Positions 33,248 to 46,500 of a DNA stretch of 64,000 nucleotides are shown here, in pieces. This DNA is from Coprinus comatus (taxonomy: Eukaryota; Basidiomycota; Agaricomycetes; Agaricales; Agaricaceae). Numbering within the stretch: the first letter of the stretch is position 1; every line of letters starts with the position of its first letter. The stretch spans positions 1 through 64,000 of the forward strand of contig JAWPGT010000078.1 of NCBI GenBank assembly GCA_034638255.1, written 5' to 3'. A model generated the notes under the pieces. It was not told the origin of the DNA, did no database searches, and was given only the letters and a program-made list of their open reading frames with translations. The position numbers and the translations under genes are program-made.

Positions 33248-33536
33248 TGTTGATATCAGACTAAAGAATGTACAGGAGCGGCTAGCGATTAAATACATTG
33301 TTTACCGATATCGGAATATAACATATCAAAACATAAGATAACAGAACAACGGGCCGACATACTAAAAAGGTGATGCCGACCGAAAAGGGAGATATACGAA
33401 ACAGGAAGTTGGTGAAAACAAGTGAACAAGTGAACAAGGTCCAAGAGGTCAGCGACCAATAACAAGATTGACAGTCGGAACTGTCGGATGGTCGGAAGAG
33501 TTGTCGGATGGTCGGTCGGTGGCACGGTACGTGACA
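33248..33536 (-). repeat. Element E 5' LTR (289 bp)
   Basis: On the minus strand it begins TGTCACGTACC next to D's gag (GGAACATGG) and ends GATATCAACA; TAGTATCCGCAC follows at the PBS position. I could not match that PBS to a tRNA or to the LTR itself. Confidence 0.75.
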
Positions 33537-34840
33537 CCATGTTCCATAAGTATATGTTCCTGCTTCTTCTCCTCTATGAGAACTCAAATATTGCCTTCGG
33601 AAATGACCACAACTCCCATGAGTTAATAATTGGAGAACAACTGGTATGGCTTGTTCTGGTTGGATAGCACCGTTTCGAAAGTATTTGGGTTTTGATTGTA
33701 GGGCAAGGATGATGCTATCTTTCCAATTCTCATAATGGATGGGTTTTCCATCAAACTTTTCGATTGGGATATTGAACTTTCCATTGTAATTTTCTTTGGT
33801 TGGTTGGTTGGTCATTCTGGAAGGAGGACGAGCTGGGTTTCTGGGTGTAGGTGATTGAGCATGAGAGTGGGTTTGGTAGGTGATGGTGTTGGGAATAAGT
33901 CTAGAGTGGTGACTTTATCACGGATTGCGTTCCTGAGGTTTGCAAGTTCTTTGCTATTGAATGGTGTTTGTGCTTTATTGACTTTGATAGTGGTAACGAG
34001 TTCAGGGTTGTTGATGGTTGGTTGATAAAGGTTGTCGACTACTAGATATAGTTCGTAGGTGTTGACTTGGATAAGGAGAGAGGTGGATTTGTAGGGTAGT
34101 AGGAAATGGAAAATGTAGTGGATATCGGCAGCAATTTGAGAACTTCCTGCTTTGTTGAGTTCTTTAAATCGTTTCCAGGTATCAGTGATGCAAATTTGCT
34201 GATCGTTTGAGAGTTTGACTCCTGGTGGAAGGTACCTCCTGATTAAGGGAGTTCCAAAGGTTGAGCTGACCTCTGGGGTTTATATGGCGGAGTTGAAGAG
34301 ATCAACTAGTTCTTGTTCGTTTGCGTCTCTGGATATGGGGGGAGGAGCGGGTGGTTGTCTGGAAGACAAAGGGGTGGAAGAGGAAATTCAGTGGGAGGCA
34401 ATTGTGGAAACTTGGGGTGCTGCTTGCTAAAGGCAGCCCTTCTTCTTTAAGAGGGTATGTTCTCAGCCACTACTTGCTTAAGGTAGTCCTGCTCAATGGC
34501 GATGTATGTTATCAGCCCGGATCTTGATCCTATGCGTGAAGGTTGGTGCTAATTTTCCAAATAATGACAGTTGCGGGTTAGGCGGTTGTCAAAGGAAATA
34601 AAAGTGAGGGATTGCAGAAACTCTGGTTAGGAGTTCGCATGGAGTTGGGTTGGGAGAGTGACGAGTGCAGAGACCTGGGTTAGAGGTTTGTGGAGGAAGA
34701 CGATGACAGAGATCCTGGTTAGGGATTCGTCAAGTTGTAGCTTAATATAATGTTATAGATCTTGCCTATACCTCCGTTTCAGTATAGACAATGCTACAAT
34801 GGATCTCTTCAAGATGCTCATAGGAGGAGAACGTCTACTC
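33537..34840 (-). mobile_element. Gypsy fragment D: 5' LTR end, leader, gag start
   Basis: Same family as A. Read on the minus strand: LTR end (34840-34751, ending CTATAACA), PBS-like ATATTAAGCT (34748-34739), a leader with two hairpin units (34487-34469 and 34436-34418), gag extension and gag N-terminus (33815-33540). E cuts it at 33536. D may be the 5' end of the element whose 3' end is B. Confidence 0.85.
33540..33815 (-). pseudogene. gag: Gag N-terminal fragment of D
   Basis: The frame encodes about 90 residues nearly identical to A's Gag start (NYNGKFNIPIEKFDGKPIHY) and ends at the E insertion. Upstream, about 150 codons of the no-ATG extension seen in A are also open here, with CGA where A has TGA 18683. 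A deletion and frame change occur shortly before the ATG in D. Confidence 0.8.
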
Positions 34841-34886
34841 AGTCTGAGTACTGTGGAGGTCATCCCCTGAAAGTAGTCTCAGTAAG
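34841..34886 (+). repeat. Plus-strand LTR scrap joined head to head with D's LTR
   Basis: AGTCTGAGTACTGTGGAGG...CTCAGTAAG matches the A/C LTR in plus orientation. The preceding 34751-34840 is the same LTR in minus orientation, so the orientation flips at the CTACTCAGTCTGAG junction. Confidence 0.65.
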
Positions 34887-34906
34887 TGTACCACTGATCA
34901 ATGAGC

Positions 34907-35330
34907 TGTTGAAAGCAACACGTAGATAAGTAAAGGATGACATTGGGTAGGTACTCACAGTTATATGAGAAGGTGGTAGGCGTTGTAGAAGTGTGAGGAG
35001 AGCAAGAGAGGTAGTATAAGAACTGTAGAAATAAAGTACATGATAATGCTCTTTATATACTATAATGCTATGGTCCATGCTCACTAATCCTAAGGTCATG
35101 TGTAACTATGCTTTCTAACATGCATACTAAGCATGGAGGTGAAACACTAATCTACTTAGTAATGAACACTGAGAGATTATTCAGCGATATATAATAAGCG
35201 CTATATATAAGTGTCTATGTCAGTGCTTAGTGAGCATCTAACTTGGCGCTTAGTAGAGCGGCTAAGTCAGCGCTTAGTGAGCGGCTATGTAAGTGCTTGG
35301 TAAGCAGCTTAATTAGTAATCGCTTCAACA
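34907..35330. repeat. Solo copia-type LTR (424 bp), TSD TGAGC
   Basis: TGTTGAAAGC...CGCTTCAACA is flanked by TGAGC at 34902-34906 and 35331-35335. It resembles copia 2's LTR around the TATATACTATAATGC promoter-like word. The 3' part carries repeats of GCTTAGTGAGC/GCGGCTAAGT type. Confidence 0.85.
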
Positions 35331-35385
35331 TGAGCTTCAGAACAATACAGCACTACTACCACCCAATCCTTCTAACAGTACCCCA

Positions 35386-37238
35386 TTGACATCAACGACA
35401 TCATCACCATCTACAAGTATGACTGACATACCTCAACCTCTTCATGACAAAAACACAGAAACCATACTACCAAAGGTACAAGACATTGAGGAGAGTGATA
35501 GTCACATTGAAGATGAATCCGCCACTGGAAGAGCACAACATATCCGAAACCCAAGCTTGAAGGCTCGTGAAATTCTTGAAGGAAAGGCTGTTGGTTTGGT
35601 TGAAGAGCTGGATGGTTGGGTTGAGGTTCATGTGTTAGCTACTGAAATGGAAGAAGTGGAGGGATTAGAACCTGGGAGTTTGAAGGAAGCGATGAAGAGA
35701 GGAGATTGGGAGTTGTGGAAGAAGGCAATGGAAGAAGAGCTTACGATGTTAGGAGACACTGGCACATGGGAACTAGTTGATCCACCACCTGGCGTAAACC
35801 TGATTGGGTCAAAGTGGGTTTTCAAGGCAAAAAAGGATGCAGCTGGAAATGTTGTTCGTTACAAGGCTCGCCTCATTGCACAAGGTTTCTCTCAAGTACC
35901 TGGAGTCGATTACTTTGATACCTTTGCTCCTGTTGCCAAACTTGCCTCAATTCGTACAGTTCTCGCTATTGCTGCTGCCCGAAATCTCGAAGTCCATCAG
36001 ATCGATATCAAAGGTGCCTTCTTGAATGGAACATTGAACAATGATGAACAAGTCTTCATGCGCCAACCACCAGGTTTCATTGATCCTAATACCCCTCACA
36101 AAGTCTGCCACTTGAAGAAAACTCTTTATGGTTTAAAGCAGTCTGGTAGGCAATGGTACCAACATCTATGTGAGATTCTAGTGGATAATTTGGGGTTTAC
36201 GTGGTGTGAGGTTGATCATAGTGTGTTCTTCTGGGTCTCGAGTGATGATCTTGTTATTATCCTTGTGCATGTTGATGACTGCACTATTGTGGCGACTTCC
36301 ATACAGTTAGTTGATTGGGTAAAGGGAGATGTGAAGAAGTTTGTGGAAATTACGGATTTAGGAGAAATACACTGGCTATTGGGTATTGAGGTAAAGAGGG
36401 ATCGAGAGGAAGGAAGGATTATGTTGTCTCAATGATCATACATCAATGCATCACTTCATCGTTTTGGGCTTGAAGACTCAAAACCTGTCAGCACTCCGAT
36501 GGATCCAGCTGTTCGACTTACTTCTGATCAATCTCCGAAATCCACTATCGAAATTGCTCGTATGGCCAACATTCCATATCAAGAGGCAGTTGGTACTCTA
36601 ATGTATGCAGCGCTTGGCACTCGACCTGATATTGCCTATGCAGTTCAAGTTTTGTCGAAATTCTTGAAGAATCCAGGTGAAGCTCACTGGGAAGCTTTGA
36701 AATGGGTTTTTCGGTATCTTAAGGGTACGAGAGAGAGTTATGGTTGACTTATGGAGGTGCTGGTGAGAGTCTTGCAGGATATACAGATGCTGATGGAAAT
36801 ATGGCTGAAGATCGTCGTGCTACATCGGGGTATGCATTCATTATCAATGGTGGTGCTGTATCTTGGAGTGCCAAACGTCAAGAAATAGTCATGCTTTCTA
36901 CTACAGAATCGGAATACGTTGGTGTAACTCACACTGCAAAGGAAGCTCTTTGGCTTTGGTCACTTATCTCTCAAGTTTTCGGGACTGATGCCTTACCTAC
37001 CACCACTCTGTTGTCTGACAATCAATCGGCCATTGCACTCGCTAAAGACCATCAGTATCACGCTCGCACGAAACACATTGATGTTCGATACCACTTTATT
37101 CGTTGGATCATTGAGGAAGGAAAAATTCGCTTAATTTATTGTCCAACTGAAGATATGGTTGCAGACGTATTCACGAAAGCTCTTCCATCCCCAAAGGTCA
37201 AACATTTTGCATGCGAATTGGGACTCGCCATGGTTTGA
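35386..37238 (+). pseudogene. Copia 3 RT-RNase H, broken frame
   Basis: RT motifs are present (IGSKWVFKAK, LIAQGFSQVPGVDY, FLNGTL, LYGLKQSGRQWYQ, VHVDDCTIV). RNase H follows (AGYTDADGNMAEDRR, STTESEYVG, DNQSAIALAKDH, KHIDVRYHFIR). TGA at 36433-36435 stops the frame after RT. Near 36730 a (GA)n run has two extra bases that shift the frame before RNase H. The end is TGA 37236-37238, directly followed by the polypurine tract GAGGGGGAG. Confidence 0.9.
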
Positions 37239-37245
37239 GGGGGAG

Positions 37246-37829
37246 TGTTGGAGTTAGGTGAGGCAAACACGTGTCAAGAACGTGTGTGGCATTGCAGGAC
37301 GGTCCAAGCTGCATATCTTAAATATTGTTAGGTTTTCCCAGATATCTCCTTATCTTATCCATCTTTCCTAATCACTCCACTTATCTTATCCTGATGTTCT
37401 GGACTCTTTCATAATGTTCTTTTCCCTTATTATGTTACTTACATATTTCCTTTGTGTGCTGGCAAGGGTCCTTATTGTTCTCCTCTTTTGGTTGTTCTTT
37501 GTTCTGGTAGATATATAAGTCCCTCATGTCTTAGCCAAACCATCCAATCAATTCCCTTCTTTTGTGTCTGTGTCTGTGTCTGAGCTTAACTCTCTATCTT
37601 TACTCCTCACATTCTCTTCATCACTCTCTACCATTCTGACAAATATGCCCATGATTTTTATTTCTTACTCATCTTTGTTCGCTTTGACCATTTCTATTGT
37701 TATTATGTATGTACTTAAGCTGTACATACGACTCAATGTACCCTTAGTTCTTGTCTTCGAGTCTGAGGTTAGTATCTATACCCATTTTTCGTTCTACTAT
37801 TTACTGACTATTATCACGTAGTCTTAACA
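37246..37829 (+). repeat. Copia 3 3' LTR (584 bp)
   Basis: TGTTGGAGTT...GTCTTAACA follows the polypurine tract. Its family is distinct from the LTRs of copia 1 and 2. ATATATAAG near 37510 is a promoter candidate. Confidence 0.8.
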
Positions 37830-37848
37830 TTGTCTTCTTATCACATTT

Positions 37849-38023
37849 CTTCTGAGAATGCCCCAAATGTCAATCCTCCTCCTCCAAACCCCACAACAAG
37901 AAATCATCCTCATCAAACAGACCTTTCAAAAAGAAGAAGAAGAATAATGAAATCGACAAATTCCGTAGCTTCATGAAAGTGGCATCAACACTGATTGAAG
38001 ATGAAGAAGACTTGAATTTTTAG
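37849..38023 (+). pseudogene. gag: Gag C-terminal tail of C
   Basis: It starts inside the zinc knuckle (HFF.E) and runs through the Lys/Ser-rich tail to TAG 38021-38023. It shows that Gag normally ends at this TAG, because C reads CGT where A has TGA 20060. Confidence 0.75.
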
Positions 38024-41000
38024 GCTGGGTTTTGCTTAAGGCGACAAGTCGAACCCATCCAGCCTCCGCTATCCTTTCGGTGATTCATGAAGATTCTCAA
38101 GACTCGGACAATCTCTCCTTTACAGACAATGAATCGGACATTAGTACTACTCACTCCTCTACTTCAAAGACAATGGACATACCGGACCCTATTTATTCTC
38201 CCGAACCAGACATTCCGCCTCCAGTGAACATTTCCGTTATTCCTCTCATTCTGTCCCACAACGAGAAATCTATTTATTTACCCATTTATCTTCAAAATCA
38301 CTGCTCCCACCAGATTGCCACCCTCAATGCCCTGATTGATTCAGGAGCTCAAGGAAACTTTGTTTCCGAGAAAACCGCATGCTCCCTTAACCTCCAACGA
38401 ACCCCTGTGGAACCTCCAATTGCCATTACGAATGTCGATGGAACAGAAAACATCAGTGGGACAATCACTGAGAAAGTAGTTGTGGAATGTATCATTGATG
38501 GTCAAAACATCAAGACAGATGCCTATGTTATTGGAATTGGAAAACACCCCGCCATTCTAGGGTTTTCCTTTCTGGAACAGTACAATCCCGACATTGATTG
38601 GACTGCCAAAACATTCCGATGGCGTTCACCATCTTCTAGAACCATCTCCTGCTCCCAACTAGAAAATTCCATCACAATCAATGAAGTCACCTGTTACAGT
38701 GAAGACCCAATTGATGTTCCTAAAAACCTCCACATTGCTGCACAATCACTCCCTGATACCCTTGACACTGGATTGGCTGGCCGCCTCATACAAATCAATG
38801 CCAAAACTTCTGCATCCCAACTCATATCTCAAAAGCATGCAAAAGCTACATCTTCCGATCCAAAAGAGATAGTTCCCAGAACATTATGGAAATATCTTCC
38901 TGTCTTTGACAAGAAGGCTTCAGAACGATTTCCTCCATCACGACCTTGTGATCATCGCATTGATCTAAAAGAAACCTTCACTCCAAAGTCTTACAAACCA
39001 TATCGCCTTGCACCGACCGAAATGGATGAATTAAAGACCTTTCTTGATGAGAACCTAGCCAAAGGATATATCCGAACATCTAAATCTCCTATGGCATCAC
39101 TGTTCTTTTTCATCAACAAGAAAGATGGAAAATCTCTCAAACTATGTCAAGATTATCGCTATCTCAATTCCCATACTGTGAAAAATGCCTATCCTATTCC
39201 CAACGTCAGCTCAATTATGGACCGCCTCCATGGAGCTAAATACTTCACCAAAATGGATGTTCGTCTTGGATATAACAACGTTCGCATCTTTGATGGAGAC
39301 CAATGGAAAGGAGCATTTAAAACTCCATTCGGTCTTTTCGAACCCACTGTTATGTTCTTTGGAATGACAAACTCTCCTGCAACGTTCCAGGCAATGATGG
39401 ATCATATCTTCCAAGATCTCATTGATAAACCTGGTTGTACCGCAGTTATTGTCTATATGGATGATATTCTCATTTTCTCTGATAACAAGCAAGATCTTAA
39501 CAAGATGACTCTAGAAGTTCTAAAAAGAGTCCAAGAAAATGATCTTTATCTCAAGACCGAGAAATGCAAATTCGAGAAAACCTCCATAGAATTCCTAGGA
39601 ATGACAATAAGCCAGAACAGTATCACCATGTCTGAAGACAAACTGGCTGGAATTGCAGAATGGCCTATCCCAACATCACAACACGAAGTTAGAAAGTTCT
39701 TAGGATTTGCAAACTTCTACTGAAAATTCATCAAGGACTACGCCAATATCACCTGTCCTCTAAATGACCTTCTACGCAAGTCGGTAGCATTTAAATGGAC
39801 CCCAGAAGCAGAAGAAGCTTTCAATACTGTTAAAGACATGTTTGCGAATGGATCTATCCTTCCCACTCCCGATCCTCACAAACCTTTCCATGTCGAAACA
39901 GATGCTTCTGACTTTGCAACGGGCGGTGTTCTATGTCAAACTGATGAAAATGGAGTTACAAGACCTTGTGCATTCCATTCTAAATCCCTTGGACCTGCGG
40001 AATGCAACTATCCCACTCTGGACAAAGAACTCCTTGTGATCAAACAAGCTTTTGATGACTGGCGCCACTACCTACTAGGATCACCACATATAGTAACTGT
40101 GCACAGTGATCATAACAATCTCCGTTTTTGGCAAGATTCCCAGAAGCTGTCACGTCGTCAAGCTCGCACTTGGGCTGAACTGCAGAAATACAACTTTGTG
40201 ATAAAACACAAACCAGGAAAAGAGATTCCTGCTGCAGATGCACTCTCTAGACGACCAGATCATAACTTTGACTCTGCTGAAGAAAATGTGGACATTGTGG
40301 TTTTACCAAACAAGCTATTCTTAAACGCCACTTCAACTGAACCTGCCTTAATTGCTCAAGAACCCACTCTGAAGGAGAAACAACGGCTTATAGCACAGCA
40401 TCATGATCACCATTCCACAGGCCACCCTGGAATAGATGAAACATTAAGACGAATTCAGTTAATAGTGAAATGGCCTGGTATGCATGATTTCATTACCAAC
40501 TATGTCAAAGCCTGTCCACAATGCCAACAATTCAAGATTGATCGGAATCCTGCAAAACCTCCATTCCAACCACTTCCCCCATCCGAATCTATGTGCATTT
40601 TTGGCGATATTGCTATGGACCTGATCACTGATCTTCCTATTTGCGGAAAATTTGATTCTATATTATCCGTGATAGATCGCAGATTATCGAAGGGGATAAT
40701 ACTCTGTCCAACATCAAAAACCTGCACTTTTGCTGACATCTCTAAACTCCTGATCGACAATGTCTACAAACGGTTTGGTACCCCCAACACTATTGTCTCA
40801 GATCGCGACCCTCATTTTGCTTCTAAAGCTGCCCAAAGGTTCTTTAAGATGCTCCAGATCGACTGGAAACCCTCTACGGCATACCATCCCCAAACAGATG
40901 GTGCAACAGAACGAGCCAATTAAGAGATTGAAACATATCTCTCGATCTACTGCAATAACCAACCAAACGACTGGGTCGACGCACTTCCACTTCTCGAATT

Positions 41001-41712
41001 CAGTTACAACTCCCGTCCCCATGCCGCCAACAAACGATCACCACTAGAAATTATGACTGGAACAAATCCACCATCCTTCCCCAACGTTATGGAAGAATCT
41101 GGTGCACCATCAGTCGATGATCATATTCAAAAACTTGATCGTTTCAGACACGAAGCACTGCTAGCCTATCAATCCGCAGCTAAAGTGATATCTTCTCGTG
41201 TCAAACACCCTCATTATCCAACCTATAATGAAGGGGATGAAGTTTATCTAAATGCAAAGAATCTTCCAATCCAATATCAATCATCGAAGATCAAGCCAAA
41301 ACGTCAAGGTCCCTTCAAGATCCTAAAACGTAAAGGACCTCTGACTTATCAACTTCTTCTACCACCTTCATGGAAGATCTACAACACGTTTCATGTGGCT
41401 CTGTTGAAACCCGCAGTTCAAAGCGAGATCAACCCAAATAAGCCCTCCTCTGAAACTATCCCTGACTTGATAGATGGAGAAGAACACTGGGAAGTCGAAG
41501 CAATCATCAATCACAAAAGGAGTAGAAACAAGATGAAGTATTTGATCAAATGGAAGGGATTTCCTGACTCAGAGAACACTTGGGAACCAGAAGAGAATGT
41601 TTCAGATTCAGCAAAAGAACTGTTTGGAGAATACCAGAAGAACCATCGCCTTTCACTTAAAAGAGCCCCTCCAAAGAAGACACTCTCTACCCCCGCTCGC
41701 AGATATAAATGA
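38005..41712 (+). pseudogene. pol: Element C Pol, two in-frame stops
   Basis: It is co-linear with A's Pol over the whole length, including protease DSGAQGNF, RT YMDDI, RNase H, integrase and chromodomain. TGA 39721-39723 (A: CGA 21817) ends the first part just after RT, and TAA 40921-40923 (A: CAA) ends the second within integrase, after QTDGATERAN. The frame is kept throughout. The stop TGA 41710-41712 overlaps ORF3's ATG. Confidence 0.93.
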
Positions 41713-43102
41713 CCCAACAACAAGACTCCACCTCAGGCTCCTCTCCTCTTGAATACTCACCCTCCTCTCACTCATCTTCCACACCGAGCCTAAGCTCCGT
41801 CACCAACGATAGATCCCTCTCACCGTCAACCACACCCCCTCGAACTGCATCCTCAACAGGAACTATCAATACTCCTCTTGCTTTCAATCCAGCTTTTGAT
41901 CCTAACCAACTTCGACTGGACGATCCAGAAATTCAAGTTCTTCTTGATACTGCTATCGAGGATATTCCTCCTCACATTCTCAATCGCTTGCACATTGACA
42001 CTCTTATCAATCGTGGTACTTACCCACCTGGAACAACTCTGATCGAAGAACCCCAACTTGCTGCTGCTATTGTCCTGGCCAGGTTCAATGCCATTCCACC
42101 TACCATGGATCAAACAGAGACACCCCTCGCTCACCCCGTACCCCATATTGCAACACCAGACGCAGTCTCTCCCCTCGTTGAATGACCGACCACTGCACCC
42201 TCTAGGTCAGATGGTAACTCGCCTGAACCAGTATTTGCGACGGAAATTCACCCGAGAAGCGCACCTGCCACCCCCTCCGTTCATAATTCGAGTACATCGG
42301 AATGGGGAAATCACTATAACTGGAGAAGGGGAGTTGGACATCCAAACATGCTCTCCTACCATGACGAGGGAGAGGCACCATGAGAATTACCAGCTGGATC
42401 CAATGCCAAGTTTCTCACCCTTCCATATTTCGAGAAACTCTATGAACTCTGGAATGTCTTCACCCACATTGCGTCGACGGCACGAGCAGAACGATATGCT
42501 CCGACCTCTGCACCCAGTCGCCTGGCACAATTATACTTCGTTCAACAGCTCGGGGAGACCGTTACCGAGTACCTCGCCCATGCATCAGAGATCTCAGAAG
42601 CCTCTACCTCCACAACCAACCCTCCACAACCAGATGACCCAACAGGATCAAATGTTCCTAGAAATGTTGGACGTGAGAACCCCAGCCTCCCAGCTAGCCA
42701 GGTTCCTCCTGCCAATCTCCTTACTGACATCCCCAATACCCATCCAATTTCCCTGGACCATCCATTCGCCAACCTTGGTTCCAGATATCCATATCAATAC
42801 ACCACCCCCGCTCTTTACCATCCCCCAAACCGACGAGAGGCCCATGTCCTACGAAATATCTCCAACCCACCATTCGAGTCGTCAAGAGCAGTTCACTACG
42901 CATCATCATTAAGGGAACTAGCTGACAAGATAATCGGCTCTGTGGATTTTGAACAACGGTTTGGAAGGTTCCCAGTTTACAAGCTGAAGGAGGATATCAT
43001 GAAGAGAGACATTCCCCTCATTGTCTACAACCAGTTCACCGACGAAGAAAAGAAGTGTTACGATTATGGTTGTATTGTCTGTGGATTAGTCAGACACATT
43101 GG
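41709..43102 (+). pseudogene. ORF3 of element C, first part (to copia 2)
   Basis: ATG 41709 overlaps the pol stop as in A. The frame is intact where A has its first frameshift (GCACCCAGTCGCC). In-frame TGA occur at 42183-42185 and 42381-42383; A has CGA at both. The first CCHC knuckle is cut by copia 2 after CGLVRHIG. Confidence 0.85.
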
Positions 43103-43474
43103 TGTTGAAGCGAGCGCGAATACAAGACATTGGAAATATCAATAAGTATATGCACGAAGTGGTAGTGTATGTTGTAGTGTGCTTGTGAGAGCAAGTAGAA
43201 GAGATAGTTAGAGAACTAAAGAAAGTACAAAGGAGAATGTAGAGTATTTATACTATAATGCGATGGTCTGTGCTACAACTAAAAGGAGTCAGGTGCCTAC
43301 TACGTGTCAGGTAATTATACATGAAACAAGGAGTCAAATAGGGGTTGAAACACATAGTTGAAACGCTAACTACAACCAATAAGAGCTGCCATATAATGCT
43401 GCGAATGATGAAGTGAAACGAAAAACAAATGAAAAAGTCACATGACTATCTAATAATAGTCCACATTTTCAACA
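43103..43474 (-). repeat. Copia 2 3' LTR (372 bp)
   Basis: Written on the plus strand it runs TGTTGAAGCGAGCGC...TTTTCAACA. It is followed by CTCCCCTTTTC, the polypurine tract on the element strand. Confidence 0.95.
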
Positions 43475-43519
43475 CTCCCCTTTTCGTAAGCATCGTCGAC
43501 TAATAAGCGCCAATGTCTA

Positions 43520-46500
43520 CTAGTCCATTTTATTTTTTAAACTGTGCTTGGAAGTGGCAAAGGTTGGGTTGGAAAACACGAGCCCATAATATTCGTTCCT
43601 GAAGTTCTCAAATTTAACATGACCAAGGTTCTTTGTGAGAAGATCTGCAGGATTCAATGTGCCAGGAATAAAGTACAATAGAACCTTCTTTTCGGTTAAG
43701 CACTGCCGAATGAAGTGGAATTTGATGTCAATGTGTTTCGACCTTTTCTCAACAGTTGGATTTTGAGCGATGAAAACAGAACCCATATTGTCACCACAGA
43801 TTTCCATTGGTTCATTAGATAAACCAAGTTCCATCATTAACTGACGAATCCACACAGCCTGATGGCAGCTATCTGAAAGCGCCATATATTCGGCCTCAGT
43901 GGAAGACAAGGCTACAGTCTTCTGTGCTTGACTGACCCATGCTACTGGATAGGAGGCTAGAGAAGTAAAATAACCAGTCTGAGAACGACGAGAAGATGGA
44001 TCACTATCCCAATCCAAATCACTGTAAGTGATGAATGATTCACTTTTTCCTCCATCAAGCACCATATGATACTCTTTGGTAGCGAGAAGGTATCGGCAAA
44101 TATAGAGAGCATGTTTGAGATGCTCTTTGGAAGGATTGTGTGCATGCTGACTCATTTTTGTCACTGCAAACCCAATGTCTGGGCGAGTTCCAATCATTAT
44201 GTACAGCAGTGATCCTATCACTTGTTGGTAATATGTTCTCCGTGTGGCATTGACCAGAGCAAGATTAGGGACCGGGTGATAGCCTTCTGGCAGTGGAGTT
44301 TGCACCGGTTTGTTATCACGACCTTGACCATCGATCTTAAATCTTTCAAGGACCTTCTCAAGGTAAGAAGATTGATCCAAGAAAATCTTTTGATTTGCTC
44401 GATCACGGCGAATACGCATGCCTAGAAACTCTTTGGCTTCACCGGCATCACGGCATTCCCAACGCTTCATAAACTTCCCTTTGAGCTTTTTAAGCAGGGC
44501 GGAGTCATTTCCCATAAAGAGTACGTCATCAACATAGACGACGGCAATGCAGATTTTGCCAGTCTTCTTGTCTCGGTAAATATATACACCGGCATCGGAT
44601 TCGCATCGACTAAAGCCTAGGTCTTTCATGGAAGAAGCCATTTCTTTCCACCAGGCTAGTCCAGCTTGTTTAAGGCCGTACAATGCACGTTGTAACCTCC
44701 AGACCTTTGTTTCTTTCCCTTTTTGAATAAATCCCTCTGGTTGTTCCATGTAGATTTCTTCATCCAATTTTCCATACAAGTATGCTGTCTTTACATCGAC
44801 AGACTCAATATCCCAATCGTTTAAGGCGGCAAGCCCAAGAAGGATACGAGAGTACTCATAACGTACAACTGGAGAAAATAATTCATCAAAGTCAATACCC
44901 TCAACCTGAGAGAAACCTTTCGCCATGAGATGAGCACGTTTCTGGCCATCTCCTTTGACATTAAACACCCATCGGTTTTTAATAGCTTTCCTCCCCTTAG
45001 GGAGATCCACATATTCATATACTTTGCGTTTTTTAAGTGCAACCAGCTCATCATTGCATGCTTCCATCCATTTCTCCTGTTCTTCTGGATCAAGTTTGGA
45101 TAGATCACGGAATTGAACAGGGATTTTTGCAGCATTTGACTGTGCAATTTTGGCCTTGGTCAGCAAAATGTTGATCCATTCTAACCCCCCTTCCCTGGAG
45201 AGCCGTTGCATCGTTTCTTCCTCATCCTCAGGAGGTGCAGCAGGATTGCGTTCCCCTTGAGATTCCATCCAACGACAATAATTTTCAGCATATTGCTCAA
45301 GCCGTTGGCGAGCTTCATTGTCAGAAAGATTCTGAGGTCTACCACGAGGCATCTTGAACCGGTTTGATGGACCAGGTTCTTCCAAGGAGATCTTATCATA
45401 GTCTCTCAAGATCTCGGAAGGATGTTTCCTCCCGTACACGTTGTCTGGTTTCTCTGGAATTGTCCTTTCTCTGCCAGAATGGCAAGGTGGGTCAATTGAA
45501 GGAGTCTCCGGAACTTTGCGTTTTGGTAACGGACATGTGTTCCTTGGGCATGGAGGACTCGGACTTCTTTCCGGAGTTGGAGAAGGTGTGAGATCATAGT
45601 GATCATGATGATCATGGGAATCTCCATCGAAGCTACCATGATCACTGGTGTGATCACTCCAGTAACTCAACACGTCATCCTCACTTTCAGTTTCAACTTT
45701 TGGTTGTCTGGAAGGAGATTTCACAGGGGGAGTAGGTGGAGATGGTTTGCTAGGAGGAGTAGGAGGGAGAGAGGGATCGCGAGCAGGTGGTGGAACTGAA
45801 GGTCGAGTCGGGTGACTTGGTGTCTTCAGAGGTACAGCTGGGGGATCTGCTGGGAAATCAACTGAATCTGTATCAGATCCTTTATCTGACATACTATCAA
45901 AAAGATCTGCAGGAGGATTTGGAGGAGTTCATAGATCTCTACGTTGATCAGTGGCTGTTGATTCGCATTTAGGGAACCAATCTTCCTCGAAGATAGCTGT
46001 GTGGCCCGTATATACCACATTACTGCGTTGGTGCCTCATGAATTTTAGGTTTCGACTATCATAACCCAAAAATATCATCGTTTCTGACTTTGCAGCAAGT
46101 TTAGACTCGCGCACTGTAGGAGGCAGGTATATGTAGGCTCCACATCCAAACACATGTAAATGGTTCACATTAGGCATTTTCCCATTCATTACTTCAAATG
46201 GAGTTTTGAATTCGAGACGTTTCATTGGTGTACGATTGTACAAGTGAACTGCGGTTTCCACTGCAAATTCCCACCAACTCTCTGGTAAACATGCATGAAG
46301 TCTCATGGCTTCAGACTTCTCGTGAATCGTATGATTCAAGCATTCTGCACATCCATTCTGCTCATGGATATGAGGAGCAGTAGTCTCGTGAACAATACCG
46401 GTGGACCAGAATAGATCTCGCAATCTGTCAGACATGTATTCCCCCCCATTATCCGTGCAGACTCGTTTAACGGCTTTACCATGTTGAGTCAGAGTCTGAG

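Larger units (their letters stand above)
26495..33536 (-). mobile_element. Ty3/gypsy chromovirus E, 3' end missing
   Basis: This is a different gypsy family, reversed. It has a 5' LTR (33248-33536), gag, pol with chromodomain, and an antisense Zn-cluster ORF beyond pol. A's 3' LTR cuts it at 26494; no 3' LTR of E remains. It interrupts the gag of fragment D after GGAACATGG. Confidence 0.9.
34887..37829 (+). mobile_element. Copia 3, 5'-truncated (RT-RNase H and 3' LTR)
   Basis: Only the RT/RNase H half and a 584-bp 3' LTR (37246-37829) remain; Gag, protease and integrase are missing. The left border with the gypsy LTR scrap lies near 34887. The right border lies in the gag tail of element C. 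A solo LTR is nested in its left part. Confidence 0.88.
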
